From Desulfobulbaceae bacterium (GTDB lineage Bacteria; Desulfobacterota; Desulfobulbia; Desulfobulbales; Desulfurivibrionaceae), in assembly GCA_003517965.1 (NCBI GenBank), contig DOZO01000077.1, positions 3,977 to 27,488 on the forward strand: a DNA stretch of 23,512 nt. Reading direction: 5' to 3'. The position numbers and the translations under genes are program-made. This document shows, in pieces, positions 1 to 6,353 of this stretch (positions are counted from its first letter, which is position 1; each line of letters opens with the position of its first letter). Below the pieces are notes generated by a model that saw only the letters and a list, made by a program, of their open reading frames with translations, was not told where the DNA came from and ran no database searches.

Positions 1-1175
1 ACCCGGTCCATCATGAAGGCGACCCTGGCCAGGTAGCCGGAGTCCTCGAGGATGGCGATGCCGAAGAACATGAACATGATCATCGGCACAAAGCCGAGCA
101 CCCCGCCCATGCCGTCGATGACTCCGGAGATGAGCATGGATTTGAGGTGGCCGTCCGGCAGCAAGGCCTCCGCGGTACCGCCCAGCCAGCCGAAAAAGGT
201 TTCGAGCCAGGCGACGGGCAGTTCGCTGTAGGTGAAGGTGAATTTGTAGAGGCCCAGGAGCACGGCCAGCATGATGATCGGTCCCACGAACCGGTTGGTC
301 AGAACCTTGTCGATTCGGTCCGAGGCGTGGAGCCGGTCGATGTCGAATTTATGGGTGATCACCTCCTGGCGGAGCACGGATTTGATGTAGCCGTAGCGGT
401 GGTCGGCGATAATAGCCTCCGGGTGGGCTTCCATGGTCTTGTGCAGGTGCGCGGAGACCGTGGTCACGATCTCCTGGAGTTCCGCGTCCACGGCCGGATT
501 GTACGTGCGGCCCTTTTCCCGGATCTGGCTGTCTCCCTCCAGGTACTTGAGCGCCAGCCAGCGCGGGGCGTAGTTGTCGGTCATGAAGCCGGCGGCGGTG
601 ATGCGCTGGGCCATGGTCTGCAGGGCGAGGTCCACGTCTTCGCCGTAGGAGATGTGCAGGGGATTCCAGACTACGTTTTCTTTGGCCAGCGCCAGGGCCG
701 CGGCCATCAGCTCGGCGGTGCCTTTGCCGGAGCGGGCGATGATGGGGATGACCGGCACCTTGAGCAGATCGGCAAGCTTTTGCGCATCAAGACTGATGCC
801 GCGATCCTGGGCCACGTCGATCATGTTGAGGGCGATGACCATGGGCACCCCGAGTTCGAGAAACTGGGTGGAGAGATAGAGGTTGCGTTCCAGGTTGGAG
901 GCGTCAGTGATGTTGATGACCACATCGGGTTTTTCCTGCACCAGATAGTCACGGGCCACCACCTCTTCCATGGAATAGGCGGAGAGGGAATAGGTGCCGG
1001 GCAGGTCGATGATCGTGGCCTGCTCGCCGGTGGCAAAGGTGTAACGCCCCTCTTTTTTTTCCACGGTGACGCCGGGGTAGTTGCCCACGTGCTGGCGGGC
1101 CCCGGTCAGGGTGTTGAAGAGGGTGGTTTTGCCCGAATTGGGGTTGCCGGCTAGGGCGATTGTGATGGTTGACAT
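1..1175 (-). CDS. feoB: Ferrous iron transport protein B (FeoB), N-terminal part, cut by the window edge
   Basis: FeoB is the inner-membrane Fe(II) transporter with a cytoplasmic GTPase domain. About 391 codons are present and the frame is open to base 1, so the C-terminal membrane domain is missing only because the window ends. The N-terminus shows the G1 motif GNPNSGKTT, the G2 context YPGVTVE, G3 DLPGTYSL and G4 NMID. Around residues 280-390 come the first membrane segments (FVGPIIMLAVLLGLYKFTF and a later GVLGFVPMIMFMFFGI), which is the normal FeoB order. The ATG at 1175-1173 follows GGAG at a spacing of 8 and opens with the expected short beta strand (STITIALAGN). It has its own strong promoter about 110 bp upstream and a leader that carries a relic of feoA. 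Identification is certain; only the length is unknown. Confidence 0.97.
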   Translation of the reverse strand, partial: MSTITIALAGNPNSGKTTLFNTLTGARQHVGNYPGVTVEKKEGRYTFATGEQATIIDLPGTYSLSAYSMEEVVARDYLVQEKPDVVINITDASNLERNLYLSTQFLELGVPMVIALNMIDVAQDRGISLDAQKLADLLKVPVIPIIARSGKGTAELMAAALALAKENVVWNPLHISYGEDVDLALQTMAQRITAAGFMTDNYAPRWLALKYLEGDSQIREKGRTYNPAVDAELQEIVTTVSAHLHKTMEAHPEAIIADHRYGYIKSVLRQEVITHKFDIDRLHASDRIDKVLTNRFVGPIIMLAVLLGLYKFTFTYSELPVAWLETFFGWLGGTAEALLPDGHLKSMLISGVIDGMGGVLGFVPMIMFMFFGIAILEDSGYLARVAFMMDR

Positions 1176-1207
1176 TGCAGGTTCTCCTTTGGTGTGGCGA
1201 CTTCTTT

Positions 1208-1261
1208 CTAAATGCTGTCCGCTTTGCTGCCGGTCAGGGCCTGGATGCCGGACCAAGCCAT
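1208..1261 (-). other. 17-codon open frame in the feoB leader, probably a feoA relic
   Basis: Between the feoB promoter and the feoB start there is an ATG-to-TAG frame of 17 codons reading MAWSGIQALTGSKADSI. It has no convincing Shine-Dalgarno. Reading on past its stop in the same frame gives KEVATP. The combined reading LTGSKADSI-stop-KEVATP resembles the C-terminus of the intact FeoA, LRNNEADHIEVEVASP. I therefore read it mainly as a decayed feoA 3' end. A translated leader peptide is the alternative. Confidence 0.4.
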
Positions 1262-1284
1262 TATTGCAGTATCTAAGAGTAGAG

Positions 1285-1313
1285 ATAATAGAAAGCAGCT
1301 ATTAAGAAGTCAA
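1285..1313 (-). promoter_or_regulatory. Sigma70-type promoter of feoB
   Basis: On the minus strand a -35 box TTGACT (1313-1308) and a -10 box TATTAT (1290-1285) are separated by exactly 17 nt. An inverted repeat AAGA-N8-TCTT spans the -35 box, and a conserved AT-rich block extends upstream to 1361. The same arrangement precedes feoA, so both are probably controlled together. An iron-responsive repressor such as Fur or a DtxR-family protein is the obvious inference, but no canonical Fur box is visible. Confidence 0.75.
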
Positions 1314-1381
1314 TATCTTTTTTAGGGTATCGAATAAAATTAATAAACCCAAACTTTTTGGTTGGGGGGCAACCCAGTTCA

Positions 1382-1723
1382 TCATATCTTGTGTTGGTTG
1401 CCTTGTTTTTTGCCACATTCCGGCAGGGTGACACCGATCGCGTTGCGGTGCAGACAGCGCAGGCAGTCGCGGAGGGTGCACAGCCCGTAGTTGTGGAACT
1501 GGTAGAGAGGAATGTTGTGGTGCCGGGCCGCATTGACCGCCTCCCGCCGGCCGGCATGGGAGATCTTGCCGGTAAAAAGCACCACCCCATCGGTGTTGCG
1601 GAGTTTCTGCTGCATATCCCGCTCGAAGGTGGGAAACAGCCGCAAAGTGATGCCCAGCCTTTTTGCCTCTTCCTGGTAATGAGGGGCAAGGCGGTCCATG
1701 CCGCCGATCACGACGATGCACAT
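1382..1723 (-). CDS. DUF2325 family protein
   Basis: This 113-residue protein starts MCIVVIGGMDRL and has the pattern of DUF2325: a first strand ending in GGMDRL, a central stretch NTDGVVLFTGKISHAG, and a C-terminal half with NIPLYQFHNYGL. The predicted fold is a small alpha/beta protein; the family has no firmly established biochemical role. It carries five cysteines, including CTLRDCLRC near residues 83-91 and a later C in LPECGKK, which could bind metal. That is inference. I chose the second of two neighbouring ATGs because GGAGG lies 7 nt before it, whereas it almost abuts the first. It sits between the porin (about 100 bp upstream) and the feoB promoter, inside an iron-uptake block, which suggests an iron- or redox-related role. 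Confidence 0.8.
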   Translation of the reverse strand: MCIVVIGGMDRLAPHYQEEAKRLGITLRLFPTFERDMQQKLRNTDGVVLFTGKISHAGRREAVNAARHHNIPLYQFHNYGLCTLRDCLRCLHRNAIGVTLPECGKKQGNQHKI

Positions 1724-1826
1724 GCGCATTCCTCCGGTAACGGTTCAGGATAATCTTAAAACGGCAAGCAACAGCCTTGCAGGATGGCGAAGCCGGATCT
1801 TGCAGGGCTGATTTTTCCAGTTTTGC

Positions 1827-2969
1827 TCAGAACGCTACCGCCAGTTGCGCCGCCACTTGATTCGCACTTTCGTCCGTGCCTCCCTGGGTCAGGTCATAGT
1901 CTTGATCATGTCGGTATTCCAGGGCAAGGGTGGTGTGGGCGAAGATGCCGACGCCGACGGAGGCCAGATAGCGATGTTCCGGCAGGCCGAGGGCCACGGC
2001 CTCGTCGGTTCGCTGATAACCAAGGGCCAGGGTGACTTCCCGTTCGGCCACTTCCGTGGTGTAGGCCAGTTCCAGCTGCCAGGCTTTCGGCTTGGCGCCG
2101 CGTCCGGCAAAATCCATCTCGCCGGGTTTAAAGGCATCAAGAGCGGCGACATATTCCGTCATGACGCTTAAGCCGCCGTATTGGAGCCGGCCATGCAGGG
2201 CCAGGGCCTCGGTAAAGCCCTCGACCGTGCCGCTGGTTGTGGCGAGATGGTCGAGGAGGGTATTGCTGTTGCTCAGTTGGTTGAGCCAGCCCGCGCCCAG
2301 GTCGATCTTCCAGTCTCCCTCTTCCAGCTTGTACCCTAGGTTGGCGCCGAAGGTGCTCAGGGTATCGTTATTCCCGGTTTTATCCACCTCGCCGTTGAAG
2401 GTATAAAGGGAGCCGTACCATCCCGCGGCGGCAAATCCGGCGAGCAGGGCGGTGTCCCTGGTTTCCGCGAGTTCCAGGGTGAGAGGGTCGGAAACCATGG
2501 CGCTTTTAAAGGAGCCGAACGGCACATACATCTTCCCGGCTGTAAGATAAAAGGGGCTCTTTCCCTCGTTGCCCAGGGTGATGGTCCCGACATCGATGAT
2601 CAGGTGGTCGTCTTCCGCACCTTCCTCATAGAGGGCGACCACGTTGGCGGATACCAAGTCGGTGATCTTCGCCTCAAGCCCGAGCTCCACGGTGGCCAGG
2701 TTCACGTCGCTGGTTTTCGCCCCGGCAAAATCCTTGCCGGCGAAGGCCTCGACCTCGACCAGGGCGCTGAACTTCAACCTGTCCGCAAGTTTTCCCGCCA
2801 GGCCATCCAGGCTGCCATCCGGCCCGGGTTTGTGCTCGTGCTTGTGCAAAGCCTTGCGGTTTTCCTCGATGCGGGGGGCAGGAATCTCCGCTTCCTTGGC
2901 TGCGTCGGCCAATGCCGGAACCGCGCTTAGCAGGAGAAGCCCTGCCATGCTGATGATTTTTTTCTTCAA
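1827..2969 (-). CDS. Outer-membrane beta-barrel porin, LbtU siderophore-porin-like
   Basis: A 380-residue exported barrel protein. It starts MKKKIISMAGLLLLSAVPALA, a signal peptide with likely cleavage after ALA, followed by a charged linker and then alternating amphipathic strands to a C-terminal ...QLAVAF. The terminal phenylalanine is the usual signal for outer-membrane barrel assembly. Recurrent stretches such as FYLTAGKMYVPFGSF, LEAKITDLVSANVVALYEEG and RYLASVGVGIFAHTTLALEYRHDQ resemble the LbtU family of siderophore porins; that name rests on recall, not on a search. I chose the TTG at 2969 because AAGGAG lies 7 nt upstream and the signal peptide begins there; an in-frame ATG further upstream has no such support. 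It lies downstream of feoA on the same strand, so a role in moving iron or an iron chelate across the outer membrane is likely. Confidence 0.72.
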   Translation of the reverse strand: MKKKIISMAGLLLLSAVPALADAAKEAEIPAPRIEENRKALHKHEHKPGPDGSLDGLAGKLADRLKFSALVEVEAFAGKDFAGAKTSDVNLATVELGLEAKITDLVSANVVALYEEGAEDDHLIIDVGTITLGNEGKSPFYLTAGKMYVPFGSFKSAMVSDPLTLELAETRDTALLAGFAAAGWYGSLYTFNGEVDKTGNNDTLSTFGANLGYKLEEGDWKIDLGAGWLNQLSNSNTLLDHLATTSGTVEGFTEALALHGRLQYGGLSVMTEYVAALDAFKPGEMDFAGRGAKPKAWQLELAYTTEVAEREVTLALGYQRTDEAVALGLPEHRYLASVGVGIFAHTTLALEYRHDQDYDLTQGGTDESANQVAAQLAVAF

Positions 2970-2976
2970 TTTCGAT

Positions 2977-2982
2977 CTCCTT
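2977..2982 (-). promoter_or_regulatory. Ribosome binding site that fixes a TTG start for the porin
   Basis: AAGGAG on the minus strand lies 7 nt before TTG at 2969-2967. This places the signal peptide at the exact N-terminus and argues against the upstream ATG at 3008. Confidence 0.75.
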
Positions 2983-3007
2983 TTCTTTGTGTTTGTTAGT
3001 AAATACA

Positions 3008-3041
3008 AATAAAATTAATAATGGCTAACTTGTATTGCCAA
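3008..3041 (-). promoter_or_regulatory. Putative regulatory region of the porin gene, sharing the feo upstream motif
   Basis: On the minus strand the block AAGTTAGCCATTATTAATT continues into TTATTTG. It resembles the feoB upstream block AAGTTTGGGTTTATTAATT followed by TTATTCG, with identical spacing. A weak TTGGCA (3041-3036) lies just upstream, but I see no well-spaced -10 box. Confidence 0.35.
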
Positions 3042-3169
3042 AAAATCCCCCCCGGAAAAACAACTGCGTGTCTCGCGGAGGGGAGGTACTTCTCATGTGT
3101 CTTTGCGCCCGGAAAAGTCGGCCTCGGAGCCGCCCATGGGCAATGGAGTGGTGAATAAGGTTGCAGGTT

Positions 3170-3412
3170 CTACTCTGGGCTGGCGACTTCAACCTCGATG
3201 TGATCAGCTTCGTTGTTGCGCAGGGTCAAGGTGCCGCCCATAATTCTGATTGCCACCGGATCGTAGAGAGGAGCGCGGCCCATGATGGTGATTCGGGTGC
3301 CGGGGACAAGGCCCATGTCGCGGACGCGCCGGCCAAGCTCGCCGCCGACCTTGACTGCGGTAATGTTGCCTGTCTGGTCTTTCTGCATGTTGCGGAGCAG
3401 GATTGTTGGCAT
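3170..3412 (-). CDS. feoA: Ferrous iron transport protein A (FeoA)
   Basis: FeoA is a small cytoplasmic SH3-like protein that supports FeoB function. This one has 80 residues, normal for the family. It carries the typical core GGELGRRVRDMGLVPGT followed by ITIMGRAPLYDPVAIRIMGG and LTLRNNEADHIEVEV. The ATG at 3412-3410 is preceded by GGGAGAA at a good distance; the frame is open further upstream but there it runs through the promoter. It is the first gene after a strong promoter (3458-3486) and is followed by the porin gene about 200 bp downstream. Its last bases and the following AACCTGCAA are repeated just ahead of feoB, showing that a feoA copy once adjoined feoB. Confidence 0.95.
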   Translation of the reverse strand: MPTILLRNMQKDQTGNITAVKVGGELGRRVRDMGLVPGTRITIMGRAPLYDPVAIRIMGGTLTLRNNEADHIEVEVASPE

Positions 3413-3457
3413 TGGTGTTCTCCCTGATATTGATTTTTGATGCTGTTGACGAGGGTA

Positions 3458-3486
3458 ATAATAAAAAGTAACGGTTAAGATGTCAA
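3458..3486 (-). promoter_or_regulatory. Sigma70-type promoter of feoA
   Basis: A perfect -35 TTGACA (3486-3481) and a -10 TATTAT (3463-3458) are separated by 17 nt. The -35 lies inside the inverted repeat AAGAT-N6-ATCTT. The block up to 3534 matches the feoB upstream region (1285-1361) at 62 of 77 positions without gaps, by hand count. Confidence 0.8.
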
Positions 3487-3640
3487 TATCTTTTTTGGGT
3501 AATAGAATAAAATTATACAAGACAAACTTTTTGGCTATGATTTAGCTCTGCGCTTGGCAAGGCTTGGCTTGGTTTTTGGCGTTGGCTAATTTGAGAGAGG
3601 TAGCGAAGGAGGTGGCGCGGACGAATGGTGGTCAGAATGG

Positions 3641-3677
3641 CGGTGTCCCACTCCTTTGTAATGGAAGTGGGACACCG
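3641..3677 (-). terminator. Long hairpin downstream of the cytochrome operon
   Basis: CGGTGTCCCACT (3641-3652) pairs perfectly with AGTGGGACACCG (3666-3677) around a 13-nt loop. It starts 25 nt beyond the stop of the multiheme gene. There is no T-run on the minus-strand side, so it may be a transcript-stabilising or Rho-type end rather than a classical intrinsic terminator. A fossil transposon end or REP-like element is an alternative. Confidence 0.5.
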
Positions 3678-3701
3678 GGAAAATCGGAAAAACGGTTCTT
3701 G

Positions 3702-6353
3702 CTATTTCCTGGTGTTCCTCATCATGCCCAGGGAGTTGGGATGGTGGAGGTCCGTATCCATATCAATGGTGTGGCACACCTTACAGTTACGGTTGGCGCC
3801 CAGCGGGTAGGGGTTGCCTTGATATTGCCGGGGACCGAAATTGTCTCGTTCCTTTTCGTAAGGGTTAATAGCAGGATACTCGGCATGGGGGCTGTTGTGG
3901 CAGGCGGCACAATGGATGCTGCCGGAGTCATCATGCCGGTTGCGATACAGATCATCACCACTGGTGGTCCAGACACCAAAGGCGCTATCTGCCTCCGGCG
4001 GGGCAAAGTTTACATGACAGGTAAGGCAATCAGGTTGCTGCAACCAGGGAGTGCGCGGTTTTATCCCGGCAAGTCCTGTCGCTATCCTTGGTTTAAGATG
4101 TTGCATCAACCGGGCTGCCCCGGGTTTCCCGGCATTTTTTTCGGCCAAAAGCAGGGCCAGGGCGTGGTCTTCCAGGGCACCGTGGCAGTTGGTGCAGTCA
4201 AGGCCGGCCTCGTGATGGACACCACGGAAAAAACGAGTGGCTCCCTGTGGATTGCTTGGGTGGCAGAAAGCACAGGCCTCTGCGCCCCGGCCATCCAGGA
4301 AATTGGCGTGGAAACCGTGCATGGAAGCTGAGAGGTTAAGCAATTCGACCTTGCCTGGTGCGTTCAGCATCTGATCAGGGTGACAGCTCTGGCAAAGGAC
4401 AGGCTTGCCTGCTTGGGCCAGGGCCACAAAGTTGGTCTTGCTGCGTCGATCATGCGTGCTCAGGATATCTTGTGCTGTGGCGGCGGAGATTCCCGCTACT
4501 TCCTTGCGCCATTCACCGCCATGGCAGGTCCTGCAGCCCATTTCGGTTGCGACTGGGGCTACCATGCGAGTGGTGGCGAGAATGGCGTTGGTGGCCTTGT
4601 CCCGGGCCTCGATGGTAAAGGTCGGATAAGGTTGATATCCCCCCTGCGCTGGATAGGGGACTACCGGAACCTTTTCGGCGACAAAAGATTTGTCATTTTT
4701 TTTGAGGATCATGGTGCCGGAAAGGCCCTGCCCGGAAAGACCGATATTGTCAGGCAGGTTGATGCCGAACAGGGAAGGTGCTTTCCAGAATTTCACCTGT
4801 CTGGCTGGTTTTTCAAAACCAGGCGCTACCCGGAAGGAAATCACCACTCCCCTGGTGACGACCTCCGGGATTGGACCGCGCCTGATGAGCTGGGCAAAGA
4901 GATCGTTCGCTGGAGGCATGAGACTGAAAGACCCATCTGTGTCGCTTATGCTGTGCATGCCAAGGTTGTTCCAGGCAAGGAGAACGTAGCTGTCCTTTTC
5001 TGGATCAAAGGGAAGCGGGGCAAGCGGCGGAGCTTTGAGAGTTATCGGGGGTTGGGCGATTTTGGCTTTCCTGCCATGTAGGCCCTCGACGATAAAGGTG
5101 GCCAGGGCTTGGCGTTCCTGACTGTTGCCGGGAAAAGGCGGCATGGAGCGGGTCAGCTTGCCCTGTCCGCTTATCGCGGCCTCCATGGCAGTAACGGAGA
5201 TATACTTGGCGCTCAACTTTTTGATATCCCGCATGGGGCCGCCAATGGAATGGCAGGAGGAGCACATCAGATTGAAGATCTGTCGGCCAACCATCAGTCG
5301 GTTTTCCTCGGTGATCTCCTTGTTGACCCATTTGGCTGAGGCCAGGATACCCTGGGCCTGGACTGCATCGAAATCTTTTACCAGGATGGAATTGGCGTAG
5401 ATATGACCGAACAGGGTAAAGGGACGGCGGCTGCCTTCCCGGATGTACTCAAAGGCACCCATGTAGGTGATGCCCAGGACAAGGAGGATCACCGCCAGCA
5501 AGCGCGTGGCTGTCCGCGGCAGCCGGATCACCATGATAAGACCGCCAAGAAACAGAAGCAGTGAACCCCAGAGGAAGATGTTGAGAAAGGGGGCCAGTTC
5601 CGGGCTGAAGGTTGCAATCCAGGCTTTTTGCGGATCGGGAAGGGCCAGGACATACCACCAGGCTGAGGCCAGGAACAGGAAAAAAGGAGCAAGCAGCCAG
5701 GTGGCGCAGTACCGGACCAGGCGCAGGCGCAAGGTTTGTTCCTTGATAGCGGTGGAGGTTAGAAAGCCGTAAAGCCCTGCCAGCATCAGACAGAGGAAGG
5801 TACGGAAGAAAAGAGCCGGCCAGAATGAAGGATTGAAGAAACCGTTCCAGAAGTTGCCGGTTGTCAGCCACTCGCCTGGGGTGAGCATAACGCCGATGAT
5901 CCCGTTGATGGCAAAGAGGGAGAGCCAGGCGAAGATGAAATAGAGCCAGCCGATGAGCAGATGGCTGCGTCGTTCCATGCGGCCGAAGGTCTGGTAGTAG
6001 ATGAGAATGGCCACGATCTCCGCGAGAAAGAAGACCCATTCAATGGCCCAGCCGAAAACAAAGTTGTGGATGAGGATAGAGGTGGCGGCCGGGGCGATGA
6101 GGGCGATGGTAAACCAGATGCCCACCCCGGTGAGGGCGCCGAGCACCAGGGTGAGGAGCAGAAAGAATTTGGTGTGCCGCCGGGTGTAGTCCAGAATTTC
6201 CTGCGAGCCTTCCCGATGGCCTTTCATTTCGGTGAGCACGAGAAAAAGGCCGCCGCCGATGGCGAAATGGGAGATGTAGACATGGAGGATGGCGATGCAG
6301 GCGATGAGCAGGCCGCCGCCGGAAAAATCCAACTGCCAGACCGGATAGTTCAT
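3702..6353 (-). CDS. CydA-like membrane domain fused to an eight-haem c-type cytochrome
   Basis: 883 residues in three parts. Residues 12-305 form about eight membrane helices resembling cytochrome bd subunit I. H24 falls exactly 18 residues before E42, as the haem-ligand H19 of E. coli CydA does before its own Glu, and AIEWVFFLAE (E105, E112) matches the conserved glutamate pair of helix 3. The GRQPW Q-loop motif is not seen, and the H186 position appears to be R184. Residues 340-430 form a single-haem cytochrome c domain (CSSCH 364-368, possible distal Met in RSMPPFPG). After a WNNLGMH domain (about 450-600) come seven more CXXCH sites near 607, 654, 694, 720, 776, 814 and 857. The haems should face the periplasm. 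The gene overlaps the upstream CydA-like gene by one base (TGATG). A menaquinol-to-cytochrome electron conduit or an atypical oxygen/NO reductase are possible roles; neither is proven. Confidence 0.85.
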   Translation of the reverse strand: MNYPVWQLDFSGGGLLIACIAILHVYISHFAIGGGLFLVLTEMKGHREGSQEILDYTRRHTKFFLLLTLVLGALTGVGIWFTIALIAPAATSILIHNFVFGWAIEWVFFLAEIVAILIYYQTFGRMERRSHLLIGWLYFIFAWLSLFAINGIIGVMLTPGEWLTTGNFWNGFFNPSFWPALFFRTFLCLMLAGLYGFLTSTAIKEQTLRLRLVRYCATWLLAPFFLFLASAWWYVLALPDPQKAWIATFSPELAPFLNIFLWGSLLLFLGGLIMVIRLPRTATRLLAVILLVLGITYMGAFEYIREGSRRPFTLFGHIYANSILVKDFDAVQAQGILASAKWVNKEITEENRLMVGRQIFNLMCSSCHSIGGPMRDIKKLSAKYISVTAMEAAISGQGKLTRSMPPFPGNSQERQALATFIVEGLHGRKAKIAQPPITLKAPPLAPLPFDPEKDSYVLLAWNNLGMHSISDTDGSFSLMPPANDLFAQLIRRGPIPEVVTRGVVISFRVAPGFEKPARQVKFWKAPSLFGINLPDNIGLSGQGLSGTMILKKNDKSFVAEKVPVVPYPAQGGYQPYPTFTIEARDKATNAILATTRMVAPVATEMGCRTCHGGEWRKEVAGISAATAQDILSTHDRRSKTNFVALAQAGKPVLCQSCHPDQMLNAPGKVELLNLSASMHGFHANFLDGRGAEACAFCHPSNPQGATRFFRGVHHEAGLDCTNCHGALEDHALALLLAEKNAGKPGAARLMQHLKPRIATGLAGIKPRTPWLQQPDCLTCHVNFAPPEADSAFGVWTTSGDDLYRNRHDDSGSIHCAACHNSPHAEYPAINPYEKERDNFGPRQYQGNPYPLGANRNCKVCHTIDMDTDLHHPNSLGMMRNTRK

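Noticed and set aside
147..1154. 335-codon open frame on the plus strand opposite feoB
   Set aside because: It is antisense to an unmistakable FeoB and its translation has low-complexity His/Gly/Val composition with no family pattern. The reverse frame carries all FeoB GTPase motifs.
3550..3590. Repeated TTGGC words upstream of the feoA promoter
   Set aside because: Four or five copies in 35 bp with irregular spacing; too short and G/T-biased to call a repeat or operator.
3564..4331. 255-codon plus-strand open frame opposite the multiheme gene
   Set aside because: The opposite strand carries regularly spaced CXXCH sites and a continuous 883-codon frame; this frame is its shadow.
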